Assembly (NCBI GenBank): GCA_033032175.1
Contig: CM065313.1
Span: forward strand, 17,523,327-17,587,326
Origin: Saturnia japonica
Lineage: Eukaryota; Arthropoda; Insecta; Lepidoptera; Saturniidae
Length of the DNA stretch: 64,000 bases
Reading direction: 5' to 3'
In this document: positions 9,214 to 20,185 of the stretch, in pieces
Layout: every line of letters starts with the position of its first letter
Numbering within the stretch: the stretch's first letter is position 1
Notes under the pieces: model-generated
What the model was told of the DNA's origin: nothing
The model's database searches: none
What the model saw: only the letters and a program-made list of their open reading frames with translations
Position numbers and translations under genes: made by a program

Positions 9214-10195
9214 TAGGTCCTTATATATGAAATTGGCGTGTTGTTGAATAGGCCACTTTGATCTTTAATATCTGGCGTTTGGTTATGAATTCGAAATTCA
9301 AATTTATTTCAAATTAAGACTTGTGTGATTTTGTTTTAACTTATTTCGAATTTAGTGATAATTGATTTTGATTGATTGATGATTATTATTTGATTTTTCT
9401 TTGACATCGTTCATTTCACTAAATGGAAAACTTAAAATATTCCGTTATTTACGAATATGAGTTCCACCGTGGCATCAGCGCTGCAGAAACAGCTCGAAGG
9501 ATTAATGATGTGTATGGGGAAGATACTGTAAAAGAAAGCATGGTACGTTTTTGGTTTTCGTTCTGGATATTTTAACCTACGAAACAAACCTCGTCGACGG
9601 CCGGAGACCCTAGTTGATAATGAAGAATTAAAGGTGATCATGAAAGTGGATCTATCGCAAACCACGTCAGAGTTAACGGCAGGCTTCGGTGTGAGTGATA
9701 AAACAATTTTAATTCACTTGAAATAAATTGGAAAAGTGAAAAGCTTGAGAAAACGGCTACCGCATGGTTTGACTGAAGCACACCAACAAAAACACATTGA
9801 GTGCTGCGTTACAATACTCAACCGTAACAATAATCAAATTTGTACTTTGTAACGAAAAATGGATCCTTTACGACAATCGGAAACGCTCATCGCAGTGGTT
9901 GAACCCAGGAGAATCGACCAAACAGATTACCACTTTTTTCGGAATTTGGACAATTTCTTGCAAGGAAAAAATATCAATTCCGATGAGGCCGTCCAAACCG
10001 CCTTCAAAGATTTCATTGATTCTCGCTCCCACTATTTTGTAAGCAATGAAATCAATGAACTACCTATAAAATGGCGTAAGTGCATAGATAATATTGTTAC
10101 GTACTTCGATTGATTAAATGTATAATTTCATAGGTAATATTTTTTTACGTTTTACTTTTTCCATATAAAACGCAAATTTCAAATCTAAGGACCTA
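9214..10195 (+). mobile_element. mariner element D, internally deleted, same subfamily as B
   Basis: The 5' end 'TAGGTCCTTATATATGAAAT' at 9214 and the 3' end 'TTTCAAATCTAAGGACCTA' near 10177-10195 are imperfect inverted repeats. The body matches element B but has lost several hundred bases of the catalytic region. Confidence 0.85.
9423..10113 (+). pseudogene. mariner transposase pseudogene (element D), large internal deletion
   Basis: An ATG at 9423 opens 'MENLKYSVIYEYEFHRGISA', followed by 'ETARRINDVYGEDTVKESM'. A frameshift then gives a stop near 9573. Later pieces are 'SLRKRLPHGLTEAHQQ', 'NEKWILYDNRKRSSQWLNP' and 'TDYHFFRNLDNFLQGKN'. The sequence jumps from just after the first catalytic position directly to the third, so the second catalytic motif is deleted. 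The first catalytic Asp is Asn (CNEKW near 9853). The frame ends at TGA 10111-10113. Confidence 0.9.
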
Positions 10196-10254
10196 TTATT
10201 TAGGCTAACTTTATTCAATTACTTTAATTTGTTAAATACGTTATGACTTCTATT

Positions 10255-10460
10255 GTATGTAGTCTAAGTTACTCCTTATAACATCAGCTATCTGCCAGTG
10301 AAAGTCCCGTGAACATCGGTCCAACCGTTTCGGAGATTATCCGAAACAAACAACAATTAAAAAAAAAAATTGCATTAAAGTTACGCTGTATATACTTTCA
10401 AATGTATTTAGTAAAAATATGTTATTTTGATTTTACAAACTAAACCTTTCAATTTAATTA
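10255..10460 (+). repeat. Helitron/Lep1-like fragment (3' part)
   Basis: It matches the 3' half of the full copy at 47227-47735: 'GTCTAAGTTACTCC', 'CAGTGAAAGTCCCGTGAA', 'CCGTTTCGGAGATTA' and the tail 'ATTTTGATTTTACAAACTAA'. The 5' part is missing. Confidence 0.7.
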
Positions 10461-10955
10461 ATTGTAATTATAGATAAATATTCAAAATGCAAGTCTTTTG
10501 GCATACTATATTTAAATAATAGCGTGATAATAAACAGAACATTACAGATACGACACGATCTTGGAACAGTATTGGATCGATGCGTAAAAGATTTATAAAA
10601 CCGCCAAGTTTTTCCTCAAGATGTTTTCCATCAGTTTCCAACACGTGATCTCATTTCCCGATATAATAATGCATTTTCTAAAATACATTTGTTTTTAATC
10701 TCGGATGGATGCTTCTAAGAGTTATTTTAGACAAGAGATTTTGTTAAAAACATCTTTATGGTACCTATAATGTTTAAAGGCTACATATGAATACTGCATC
10801 ATGAAATAACTAATCTCGTTTTGGATCCACTCCCCTGTCAATAGAAGGAAACATAATAATTGAGTCTATAAACACCTGGTCAACTGTATCTTTACAAGGC
10901 ACAAGTATGACCGTGTATGAAATAGTGTTCACATCTGTGGTATGAATCCGCAAAA
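10461..10955. other. Non-coding stretch, nothing recognised
   Basis: No gene or repeat edge is evident here. Confidence 0.5.
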
Positions 10956-11140
10956 TACCTTCTTGTTGCTCTGAACAGGTTTCAGAGATGGGTTGTCCGC
11001 ATTGTTGATGCAGACGTTACCAAATGCATCAAGTCGCTTCAGCTGCGCAGGAACATTGTCTCGCTGAGCGTGTTCTACCATCCGTATTATAGTGAGTGTT
11101 CTGAAGAGCTGTTCAATCTAATTACGGTTTGGCGTGCAAA
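10956..11140 (+). pseudogene. LINE ORF2 C-terminal fragment (Jockey/CR1-like)
   Basis: The plus strand reads 'RRNIVSLSVFYHPYYSECSE' after a related upstream stretch. This matches the 'ISLSVFYRYYHGECSEEL' type of motif found shortly before the end of ORF2 in insect Jockey/CR1-like LINEs. Related fragments here are at 29520, 38590 and 18490. It is a short dead piece. Confidence 0.6.
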
Positions 11141-11459
11141 CGACGTAAAAGTTTTAATTATTTTGAAGTATTTTATGAAACTGAAATTTTTTAGAATGGC
11201 TTATTTTTCATCATTTAGCTTTATTTGGCTTATACGTTTCAAACATCTAGAGATATAATTATTAGATTTATATGCATCTGACTTTGTACTTTGTATATAT
11301 ATAAATTATTAGTTATTAAGAAAAAGTAGCAAATTGAATAGGACAATAGACACGGCGTGAAAAATTGAAAAAAAATTCTAATTAAAAAAAACAACATTAT
11401 ATATTGTATATATTTATTTATATATATATTTATACTTACATTTTACTTTGTACAAACTG

Positions 11460-11715
11460 CCTCGTTAGCGTTACGTTAGTGGTCGTAAGCGCGACTGCTG
11501 TGAGCGAGGTCCTGGGTTCGAATCCCAGGTCGAGCAATGTGTTATTGGGTTTTTCTCAGTAGTAGCTCGGAGTTTGGTTTCGTACCCGATTAATGGCAAT
11601 AGGCTCGTTCCCTATTACATGAGATCTAAAAACATACTCGGCGAACTGTGGGTGTACATTAGTACACCTCTGCCTAACCCTTCGGGAAATACAGGCGTGA
11701 TGGTTTGTTTATTTT
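11460..11715 (+). repeat. tRNA-derived SINE with RTE-like tail
   Basis: A tRNA-like head (near 11475-11505) is followed by a perfect B box GGTTCGAATCCC at 11515-11526. The body carries 'GTGTTATTGGG', 'TCGTACCCGATTAATGGCAA', 'CATACTCGGCGAACTG' and 'GGGTGTACATTAGTACACCT'. It ends 'CTCTGCCTAACCCTTCGGG', then 'AGGCGTGATG'. A second copy lies in reverse at 62265-62500. The 3' tail resembles the 3' end of the RTE LINE at 3216 and 63035. Confidence 0.85.
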
Positions 11716-12060
11716 TTACTTTGTACATACAATAAATGAAAATACAGTCTGAAATTACCTAATAGCAAACCAGCCTGCGCTCTATCAAAGCTCAGGGCTC
11801 AGTGTTTACGAGAATTTTTCTGCAATTTGGGTATTAAATTAAAGGTATTTTAGTATTATAAGTGTATAGATAATTCAGTAGGAAAGTCAAACTTTAAAGC
11901 CTATGAGACAAAAGTCCATCCAAATAAATGTACAAACGAAAAGTACCCCCTTTTCTATAGTTTGCTCAACTAAATATATGTAGGTACAAGAAACACTAAT
12001 GAGAGCCAAGTGAAAGATTTTTAATAGAGCTGAGCATTACATGCATCATTTAAACGTCAA
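11716..12060. other. Non-coding spacer upstream of CpG-rich block
   Basis: AT-rich sequence; nothing recognised. Confidence 0.5.
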
Positions 12061-12445
12061 TTCATTAGTAAAAGCGCAAACAGAGCGCGATGTCGCTGAC
12101 ATCGGCGTGCCGGCGCCAAGAACCGTTGCGGGTGACGAGTTACCGACCGCGAATCGCGACCGTCCTACAGCAGATGGCGACCGTGTTATCCAAATCCCTT
12201 AGAGCTGCGCATGACCCGACAGTCCCGGCTCCCGTCCGCGGCACCCTGTCGGCCTGTCCCCGATGTCGGGCGCCGCACCGAGCCGCGCGCCGGGAGTTGG
12301 GAGACGGCAACACGGCAGTAGCTGCCCCGGAGCACCGCCAGGCCGGACGCACCACAACGCGAGCCGCGACTAAAAATAAACCCGCGCCGTTCAGTACCGT
12401 CGCTACTACCGCGCGTGTCGCCCGCTGCGTCCGCGACTCCCGACC
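12061..12445 (+). promoter_or_regulatory. CpG-rich promoter / 5' UTR candidate
   Basis: GC and CpG content rise sharply here against an AT-rich background, ending at the candidate first coding exon at 12446. An initiator-like TCAGT is at 12391-12395 and an AT-rich TAAAAATAAA element at 12371-12380. If transcription starts near 12393 the 5' UTR would be about 53 bases. A long upstream frame (12090-12461) overlaps the main start in another frame and would only matter if transcription began further upstream. CpG-dense sequence continues in patches to about 12900. Confidence 0.5.
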
Positions 12446-12523
12446 ATGGCGGAGACAATAGAAGAGACGTACGAGAGCGCGGTCACCCGCAAGGTGGTCC
12501 GCACCAGCCTCAAGATAGAGGAG
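12446..12523 (+). CDS. Candidate first coding exon of an unrecognised gene
   Basis: ATG at 12446 has a strong context (CGACCATGG). It opens 26 codons rich in acidic residues and Thr/Val, starting 'MAETIEETYESAVTRKVV' and ending 'RTSLKIEE', before a GTGAGG donor at 12524. The exon ends in phase 0. Reading past the donor gives another 41 codons, but they are arginine- and alanine-rich and lose the character of the first part, so a splice is preferred. No matching acceptor exon is recognised in the window. The exon at 49179 has the same phase and a similar Glu/Thr-rich composition; both may be alternative starts of one gene whose body lies beyond 64000. I do not recognise the protein. Confidence 0.5.
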
Positions 12524-12899
12524 GTGAGGATCGAAACACAACAGTTTTATGTAACGACGCCCGCGCGACACAAATATAGCACCGCGACACCGGCGCGCGC
12601 ATCACGCGACGCCAGCGCCGACAGCCAGACGCACCTGCTCACTTAACAGATAACACGTTTGACAGTCAACACGGATGTCAACAGAGGATGCGCGCGGTAT
12701 ACACAGTGCGATGTCGCCTGCTTTCCTACCTGGCTTCCATTAAACAGTACCTAGCCTAACAAAACGAAAACAACTCTTTTGCTCGTCCGAATAAACATTC
12801 GAACGATCAAAAGTGTTCCCGGTCGTAAAGTTCTGTATCGATCTGACGGCACGCGAAGGTCTGTTCTTAACTACGTCAGCGGAGGAAGCGCGCGCGCAT

Positions 12900-14384
12900 C
12901 GCAGCACTCTTATAATAATAAATTTGTGGCAATCGAATCGGTGATGTAAATAGAACCGGGCGGTTGAATGAAAATTTCCGTGCCCACCTTGACGCGTGTG
13001 CATCGACCTGTCTAGAACATGAACAGTCCACGTGCGACCTTGCAAGACATACACAAACACTGGACACACTATGAACTCTCCTCAGACGCAATTGGGTACA
13101 CATATTTTCTAACATTTTACAAGATTATGACCGAGTAAACTTACATAATATACCTAACATCGAGCTATTAACTCTTCACGTGCATTTGCTCTACCTACAT
13201 TTTATAAATCAGAAGCAGATTTTATAAAACGTAATTAGATTAACATGACTGATGCAACGTCTCGTCTATATTTATCTCAGATGCTTGCAGACATGAAAAC
13301 GATCACGGTGCTTCGTCAGTGTTCTTATTACTACATGGCATATTCATCGGAAAAGCAACAATGAAAGTTCGTTGGTTATGTCGTTGATACTGTCCGTTTC
13401 TAAAGCGCAGAACCCAATGGAAAAACGCGCCGTGGCATATTTTCGTCTTGGCTCCCATCCTAGTTTATCTGCTACATTACGATGTTTATTCACAATACGA
13501 ATGTGTGCGTCCTCGCCACTTATGTTTAGGTTTGTCCGTTTGGATGTAAAACCAGTGTACCGGTATCAAACCATAAAATCCAATAAATAGATTCGTATGA
13601 AACACTGAGTAAACATATAAAATCGCATTTTTTGTACTTCAATAATACGGTACTCATTTTATTTGACAACATTGTACTTGCATATAAATGTTAAAAATAT
13701 TTTGACGAGCTATTTGGCAGAAGAGTTGTTATTTGTTTCGAAAGGGACACAAAATTGCGTTGTGGATAACAAACCCATTATCATTAACAAAGGAACATAA
13801 TTGATTCCGATCACAAGGAGTTCATTGTTTTGGATAATGTATTTCATAGCTTTTTTATCGCTGACTTTCTTTTTAACGATTGCCTCTTGTCTTTTTGTTG
13901 TCGAATTTTTCTCACCGTGTCTTTTGTCCTATTCAATTTGCTACTTTTTCTTAATAATTAGTATCTCCTGTTGATGTTCAAAGTGCGATACAAATAATAC
14001 TTGCTTCTATTTTGGGTTGATTATAATTGCCACAATCATAATATCTTGCATCGCATTTCTACAAAAGTCTGAAGTTTTGATACCTACATCGCTTTTACTG
14101 TCTCGGCGTAATTTATAAACAGCACGATATTAAGAACGATTGCCAAGGACTATTAAATAAGCCATTTCTGCTTTAGTTTACTTTTCTTTAAACGTTATTT
14201 TAAACCGTTTGGGTATATTTAACAATAAAACGTCATCATATTTCTTAACTTCCACACTTCATGCTACGTATAACTTGTCTGAAAGGTTGAAGAAACTAGC
14301 CAGTCTCTATTAGATACCTTTTTTATAGTAGAATAATAGAATGACGAAACATTGTTTATTAATTAATAAGCACAGTACTTACAA
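12900..14384. other. Non-coding stretch, nothing recognised
   Basis: CpG patches fade by about 13070, after which the sequence is AT-rich. Short open frames here look like chance. Confidence 0.5.
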
Positions 14385-14575
14385 TCCGAAAACAGTGAAA
14401 ATCACCGAGAGATCAACAAGACTTCGGCAGTTGCCGCTTTCATGCCAGCCTGCATAAGTAGAGCTGGATATGCACCAGCTGATCCCGAAACACGACGCGC
14501 ATAAGCAAATCAGTATAACGGACTTTTCACCATGAGCATGATGATTGCGACGCAGTTAGGCTGTACATTCCTACG
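14385..14575 (+). repeat. Dispersed SINE-like repeat, 'GACCACCGAGAGAT' family
   Basis: It shares 'CACCGAGAGATC', 'CATGCCAGCCTGCA', 'CTGATCCCGAAAC' and 'GAGCATGATGATTG' with 25610-25915. Confidence 0.6.
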
Positions 14576-16135
14576 AAGTACCAACCCGCAAACGGCATTC
14601 CCTCGTTCGTTAATTAGCACTACATGCATTTAAGATTGACTTGGATGGTATTTGACCCCCTCTTAAATATCAAATAACCTATAACTAATTCTGCATTTCT
14701 GCATAACACCTAGATACATTATTGATTCATTATGTTTTACAATGGGTATGGCTTTCATCAAGATGACGTTAATGCTTAAGTATATTGTTTCAAAGCATTT
14801 GGAGTAAACAAACGATTTTGTAAAATAACAGAACGGGTTATGAAAAATTCTTTGATTAGTAGAAATACATAGTCTTAATTTATGCATGACAAAATACGTA
14901 TATTTATGAAAATTACTCATCAAATATGCCTTTTTGTTATTGTTAATAACCTCCACAATATTTCAGTATATAGTGGATAAAAATCCGGACTTGGAATTTA
15001 CTTGATTAGGTAGGTAACTCACCAACACGTGTAAGCTATTCTACAATTTATTAGTCGTTTGTCTGTTTTTATGTTTTTTTTTAGGGTTACGTCAGCCTGG
15101 TTGCTTTAACGCATTTTATTTGAAATAATTATCAATCAAATTGTATACCGAAAGGGCGTGTATTATCAGGTTTGAACAATATAGCATGGATGGCTGATTG
15201 AAGGTTAATCCTGATTGAGATCAAAGAGCCCTACCAAACTTTCTCTCTGTTTTCTTCCGAGATAATTTATATATTTTCAATATATATGTAGTTAGTTATC
15301 GCTGTGTTTGAATATAACTTGAATAAATGAATATATCGTAGTAACTAATATTTTTGAGCATTTGTCTTTTAATTAGCGTTCTAAGTGACAGTGGTTTCCG
15401 AGAAGTGAGAATAGTGTGGGCGTGTATGAAAACATAATAAACATAGCCCGTGTTTTGGTCTCTCTGCACAAATCATGACGCTCTATAAATTGACGAGGTC
15501 TCACAACATCCTGAGCACCAAATTTCTTTGGATATTTTAGGATATTGCTAAATAAATGTGATTTTCCTTTGCTATAATTAATGAACGAGAGATTTAAAGT
15601 AAATCAAAGGTGGAACAGACGAACAAATTTCAAATAAAAATAAACTTATTGGTATGTTATATGTTACTTTAATACTTGTAAATAAAATAAAATAACCATT
15701 TAAATGTCCAAAGTACAGTTTTATAAGAATTTACGTTGTGATGGTCTAGATAAGAAACTGTTTCCATTAGATTGTAATATGTATACAAAGAATGTCATGA
15801 TAAATTTTCAAAAGTAACCAGCGTATTGTTTATTTTTTAATTACTTAGTTTTTTTTTGTAATAAGCAAGCGTTGCATCGCGCCGACCCTAAAACCCTTAA
15901 TCAAGGTAGAGAATGAGCGTGATTGTCTTTCGGCACCCTCTGGTCGATCATTAAAAGAACTATATTTTAAAAAACGGGGTAACTCCTAAAAAGTATTTTT
16001 TTAACGAAATAAAATGAATTTTAATAAAAGAAAATTCTTTACAAACAGTTTAGGTATAAATAGTAACTTTTAACGTATTTAAAAATTGTTTATTAATCAT
16101 TTGTTCCCAAAAAATAATTTTAAATTTTGTCCTAA
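14576..16135. other. Non-coding stretch, nothing recognised
   Basis: AT-rich; no gene, clear repeat edge or RNA gene seen. Confidence 0.5.
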
Positions 16136-16375
16136 ATAGCTTCTTACGATGTGGCGGTGTTGCGAGCAAGAAATGCGGGCGCCTCGCTGCAATGCTTACA
16201 ATAACTTTATTTTCTTTCGGGGCAGCCCCACACCTCATAAAGAGCGCCATAAAAAATTTATTTAATCGCTCTAAATTGTTTTTCGAATTTTGTCACCACT
16301 TGCAACACGGCGCGGCGCCTAGAGCGACCGCACCACTCGCTCTACCCCAGGGCCACCGCGCCGCTGCACAAGATT
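16136..16375. repeat. GC-richer block, probably a degraded repeat
   Basis: CpG-rich patches such as 'GCGAGCAAGAAATGCGGGCG' and 'CGCGGCGCCTAGAGCGACCG' flank an AT-rich centre. No second copy is recognised in the window, so the class is unknown. Confidence 0.25.
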
Positions 16376-16734
16376 GTATAGTCGATATGTATATTTATTT
16401 ATTTTTATGCAGGTTTACCACAAAATAAATACCGAATTCAGTTGTTACAAAAGAAAGCAATGTTTTAACAAGTACCTAAAAAAATAGGTAAAATTGCATA
16501 TTATTTTAGATATCGCGTTTAGTTAATATGTATTGATAATAAATAACAGAAAGGGCTGTATAAATCGATATTATAATACATATATTCTTATTGTTGTAAT
16601 ACAATTATATCTGACATTTTGTCCTTTGATCTTCAAGCAAATTCCTCGAGTTAAGTGACGCAAAAATATACAATTTACCTGTATAACGGCGTAAAAGATA
16701 ACGATATTTTTTTGTTTTATTGAAGAACGACAAA

Positions 16735-16805
16735 CAGACGTCACCTTAAATAATGCTAAGTACAGTGTAATCCACAAATAACGACGACCACCGAGAGATA
16801 CCAAA
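16735..16805 (+). repeat. Fragment of the 'GACCACCGAGAGAT' family
   Basis: 'CCACAAATAACGACGACCAC', then 'CGAGAGAT' and 'CTGTCATGCCG', match the start of 25610-25915. Confidence 0.6.
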
Positions 16806-17635
16806 CTTCGCTGTCATGCCGTTCTTACTTAGTAATCGAATTGAAACTCAAACCAAAATAACTTGGTATCTAAGCCTTGCAAACAAAATGTTCATAATCC
16901 TCAACTACTGCGTTATAGGGCATAAATTTTGACATTATTTTCTGTCAAAAGAATTTTAAAAACAAATCACTTATTAATAATCATTGTCTGATCTATGTTT
17001 AACGTTGATTGCCTCCTTCAAGGACTTCCATTAGAACTAATTTTCGAACATTTAGTTAAATCGTCGCTGCATCGTGAAATGGGAAATTTCTATTAAAAAA
17101 AAAACATAAATATAAACTTGTATAATTCCTTACGAAATATGTCTTTGTTTATTTCGGCAACATATCAACATTATGAATAATCAGGTCATCGTACATATTT
17201 AAGTTTTTTAAAAAACAACACATACATAGCGTTTTTATTTCAACACCGGATCGAAACGAATGCATGTCCTCTCAAACGCAATACCACCTTATAAGGACAT
17301 GGTCGGACGCAACGAATCAAACTCGCTTTAAACAACCGCCGAAACAACTGTACGGGAACATTGCCAAATGGTCGATTTTGCCTAATTGACGAGCACGGAA
17401 CATCCCGTTTGATCGTGCTCGAGCAGTATAAAACGAGGTTTAATGTTCAAACAAATTGTTATTATTGTGTAGGTACATCACGTACGTGTCATTCCGATTT
17501 ATAATTATCGATATCTACTCGATAGATTAATACCTTTGCCTCCTTTGTGTGTTCTACGGATTCTACTGTATTAGGTATATAAAATATGGATGTGTTCCCA
17601 GGAAATGTTCGTTTTTTTTTTTAAATCTATACAAT
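16806..17635. other. Non-coding stretch, nothing recognised
   Basis: AT-rich with no recognisable exon or repeat. Confidence 0.5.
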
Positions 17636-17639
17636 TAAT

Positions 17640-18165
17640 AAAATTGAAGTGTCTGTTTGTACTGTCAAAATAACAGTTGTTTACAAAATACATATGAAAA
17701 TATATTCGATACCAATAACAAAAAGCCCATTTTTTAAAATTTTGTCTGTCGGTCTTTCTGTCTGTCTGTCTGTTTGTTCCGGGTTATCTCCGAAACGGTT
17801 AGACCGATTTTGACGGGACTATCACTGGTAAATAGCTGAACTTATAGGAAGTAACTTAGGCTATTTTAATTTTAGAAAAAGAATTAGAGTTCCGCACAAA
17901 TAAAAAAAACTGTTCATCGTGAATCAATTCGGGTGCTTAAATGGCTTATGCTGAGTAAACCATAAGTGATATATCAAATTAAAGTACTATATAATTATAG
18001 GCATTAAAAATACCTACAAAAAAGTCCGGGAGAGTATATATCTATCTTCAAAGGAACACCCACAATAATCATTTTTTTATTAAATAGCCGGGAGCAGGGG
18101 AGCAAGATTCGCGCAGGCATTCTGCAGTCCACGTGAGCGAAACCACGGGCACAGCTAGTAACTCT
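17640..18165 (-). mobile_element. Helitron/Lep1-like non-autonomous element, nearly complete, reverse
   Basis: The reverse complement aligns end to end with 47227-47735. One end on the plus strand is 'GAAACCACGGGCACAGCTAG' (18145-18164), the reverse of the typical CTAGCTGTGCCCGTGG start. The other end has the 'GTCTGTCTGTCTG' microsatellite and 'CCGATTTTGACGGGAC'. It carries no coding capacity. Assignment to the Lep1/Helitron group is from knowledge of moth repeats; I did not verify a terminal hairpin. Confidence 0.75.
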
Positions 18166-18194
18166 ATAAACAACTAAGGAGTCAAACAAGCGTA

Positions 18195-18375
18195 CGACTC
18201 TCCTGATAGTAAGCGGCTGGCATAGCTTATGGATCCTTGTAACACCATAGGCAAAAATACTTTTCCAAGGACCTCTGGGAATCTACTCATCGCACAATAC
18301 AAAGTTATTTGGCTACGATCTTCTGTAGTGTTCCACCAGACGGATTACCCCAAGTAGAGAGAAATCCCTAAAGAA
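18195..18375 (+). repeat. Dispersed repeat shared with 45730-45960
   Basis: Shared landmarks are 'CTGATAGTAAGCGGCTGGC' or 'CTGATGGTAAGCGGCTACC', 'TATGGA(T/C)(C/T)CTTGT', 'GTGTTCCACCAGACGG' or its equivalent, and 'CCCCAAGTAGAGA(G/A)AAAT'. This repeat is common next to lepidopteran LINEs. Confidence 0.6.
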
Positions 18376-18459
18376 ATTTCTGTGCCCTACCTCTCTTGAT
18401 CTCTGGCATCAGCCAGCTGCTACCTTCTACCATCACAAAACTTGCCATTAGCAGGGAGG

Positions 18460-18700
18460 TCATCCTCACAACTTAGAGTCTAAATGGTAGTGGACTGCTC
18501 GGTTTTAGAGGACTTTCCTCCCACAAACGCTTCAGACAAGGAATGAGCTCCCTGCTTGGGTTTCCCAGAGGATTACAAACAAGGAAACTTCAAGAGGGGA
18601 GTGAACAGGTTTTTAAAAGGTCGAAAACGCGTATGTGATGCTTCTAAAGTTACAAGCATCCATAGGTTATGTTGACCGCTTGTTAGTCTTAGTAATGGTA
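18460..18700 (+). pseudogene. LINE ORF2 C-terminal end (Jockey/CR1-like), frameshifted
   Basis: In two frames the plus strand reads 'FLPQTLQTRNELPAWV', then 'FPEDYKQGNFKRGVNRFLKG'. This is the typical close of ORF2 in Jockey/CR1-like LINEs: an Asn-Glu-Leu-Pro core, Phe-Pro, Tyr, then Phe-Lys. One base is lost near 18566. Only the protein end is left. Confidence 0.7.
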
Positions 18701-18741
18701 TATAAAAATTTAGATCGCGTATCACCATTCGGTTAGGGTTA

Positions 18742-18930
18742 TTGATCGCAAATTGGCGTGCAGTAACATCCTTTAAACGCAGGCGCACGCTGTCCATCTA
18801 TCGGACGCTTTCGACAGCGTATCGGCAGTTATCGGCAGTATCGGCGATCGGTCGTCAGCTCGCGGAAGCCGCAACGGAACGGACCGTCGCGTCACTAAGC
18901 GCGAAAATGGAACGCAGCGGATATAATTAA
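18742..18930 (+). promoter_or_regulatory. CpG-rich island inside the presumed intron, possible alternative promoter or exon
   Basis: This short GC-rich block stands out from AT-rich flanks. It has repeated 'TATCGGCAGT' and 'GGTCGTCAGCTCGCGG'. A short frame is open across it and ends 'MERSGYN' and stop at 18928. There is no donor in a convincing position, so a coding exon is not called. Confidence 0.3.
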
Positions 18931-19219
18931 AACACGACGGACAAATCGTTGGCGAGGAATTAACACGCGAATTCGGTCACCTATCGCTCTGTCAGATTGG
19001 CCGAGATGTGTTTTCGCCACTTATTATATCTAATCGGCAACAGTAAAATGCTCTCCCGTTGATGTTACACGCGATTTGTTTTGTAGGATTTGTGAAATTA
19101 TCCGTTCTCAAAATATTATAAACATGCTTAAAGGATATTCAAAGAATCACCACAAGATTTTTTTAAAGATCAATAATTTATTGTCATTCTTTATTTATGA
19201 CATGCTGAACATAAATAGT

Positions 19220-19505
19220 TTATATTTAAATAATACAAGCTGTACCCCACAGTTTCTTAAATTTATTCTAACTTTCCCCCACACCGCTACATTGCCAGCC
19301 GCAGCACAAATGCACCCGCGTAGGCTATCGTTTTCACTTCCCGTGCTTGCCTTCAGCTACCCGGATTGCTTCACGTTCATGGTTACTGCTTCGCTCCTTA
19401 GCGCTGTAGCGTGAAGTTATATAGCCTATAACCTTTCTCAATAAATAGGCTATAAAATTCAAAAATATTTTTTCTAATGTGACTGGTAGTTCTAAAGATT
19501 AGAGC
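19220..19505 (+). repeat. Helitron/Lep1-like fragment
   Basis: It starts 'ACAAGCTGTACCCCACAG' and ends 'CTAAAGATTAGAGCG'. Its right part ('AGCCTATAACCTTTCTCAAT', 'CAAAAATATTTTTTCTAATG') matches 54165-54265 and, in reverse, 33040-33290. Confidence 0.6.
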
Positions 19506-19651
19506 GTTTAAACATACAATCAATCTCTTGTACTTTACAATATCACATTATATTATGTACATAGTATAGATTTAATACATAAAATAAGTTAGCATTATTA
19601 TTTTAAAGCAATCACTGATATAAGTTTTAAGAGTACAAAGTAATTGAAGCA

Positions 19652-19940
19652 ATGATGGCTCAGTTGGTAGCGTATACGGACTCCGCGTCAATCGTCAAGG
19701 CGTCAATGAGCCTGAGCTTTCGGTGAAGGAAAACATCGTAGTGAAACCATAGCATGGTGGTAGGGCTTTTTCTAATGCCCGCCTGGCTAGCTACAACCTT
19801 CAAGTTGAAAATCTGTCGCCAAACACCAATAAGTGTGTTCCGGCAACGGTACTTGAGAGCCAGTTTTCCGGCTTAGCGTGCTACCATCTTGGGCCACATC
19901 GTCAATTAAGATCACGTGAGATTGTGGCCACAACTTTAAC
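19652..19940 (+). repeat. tRNA-derived SINE, 'TGGCTCAGTTGG' family, with intact A box
   Basis: The A box TGGCTCAGTTGG is at 19656-19667. Downstream come 'GAGCTTTCGGTGAAGGAAAA', 'CATGGTGGTAGGGCTTTTT', 'CTGGCTAGCTACAACCTT' and 'GTGTTCCGGCAACGGTACTT'. It ends with 'GTGAGATTGTGGCCACAA' and an A-rich tail. The B box is degraded ('GTCAATGAGCC'). Reverse copies are at 2216, 39062 and 52256. Confidence 0.8.
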
Positions 19941-20034
19941 GATAAAAAAAGTTTTGGAATTTAACTTTCATTTCATGCAGTTCACCAGATTTTAAGCACT
20001 CGATAGCTATTTTTTTATATAGCATCTAGGTAAA

Positions 20035-20185
20035 GTAATAACACTGTGCCTGACAGTAAACATAGTTGAATCCAGAAACAGTGACGACCACCGAGAGATC
20101 TGCAATCAATCGACAGCCGCCACAGTGATATCGACCTGCATAAATGACTCTTGCAGTTTCGCATGAAGGACCGGATGCCTTGGAA
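20035..20185 (+). repeat. Fragment of the 'GACCACCGAGAGAT' family
   Basis: 'CACTGTGCCTGACAGTAAAC' and 'GTGACGACCACCGAGAGATC' match the first half of 25610-25915. Confidence 0.65.

Noticed and set aside
11515..11526. Perfect tRNA B box suggesting a tRNA gene
   Set aside because: The flanks form a SINE with a second copy at 62265-62500 and no full cloverleaf; the same applies to 45540 and 54771.
12140..12571. Minus-strand 143-codon frame in the CpG-rich block
   Set aside because: High GC lengthens open frames on both strands; no motif or conservation is visible.
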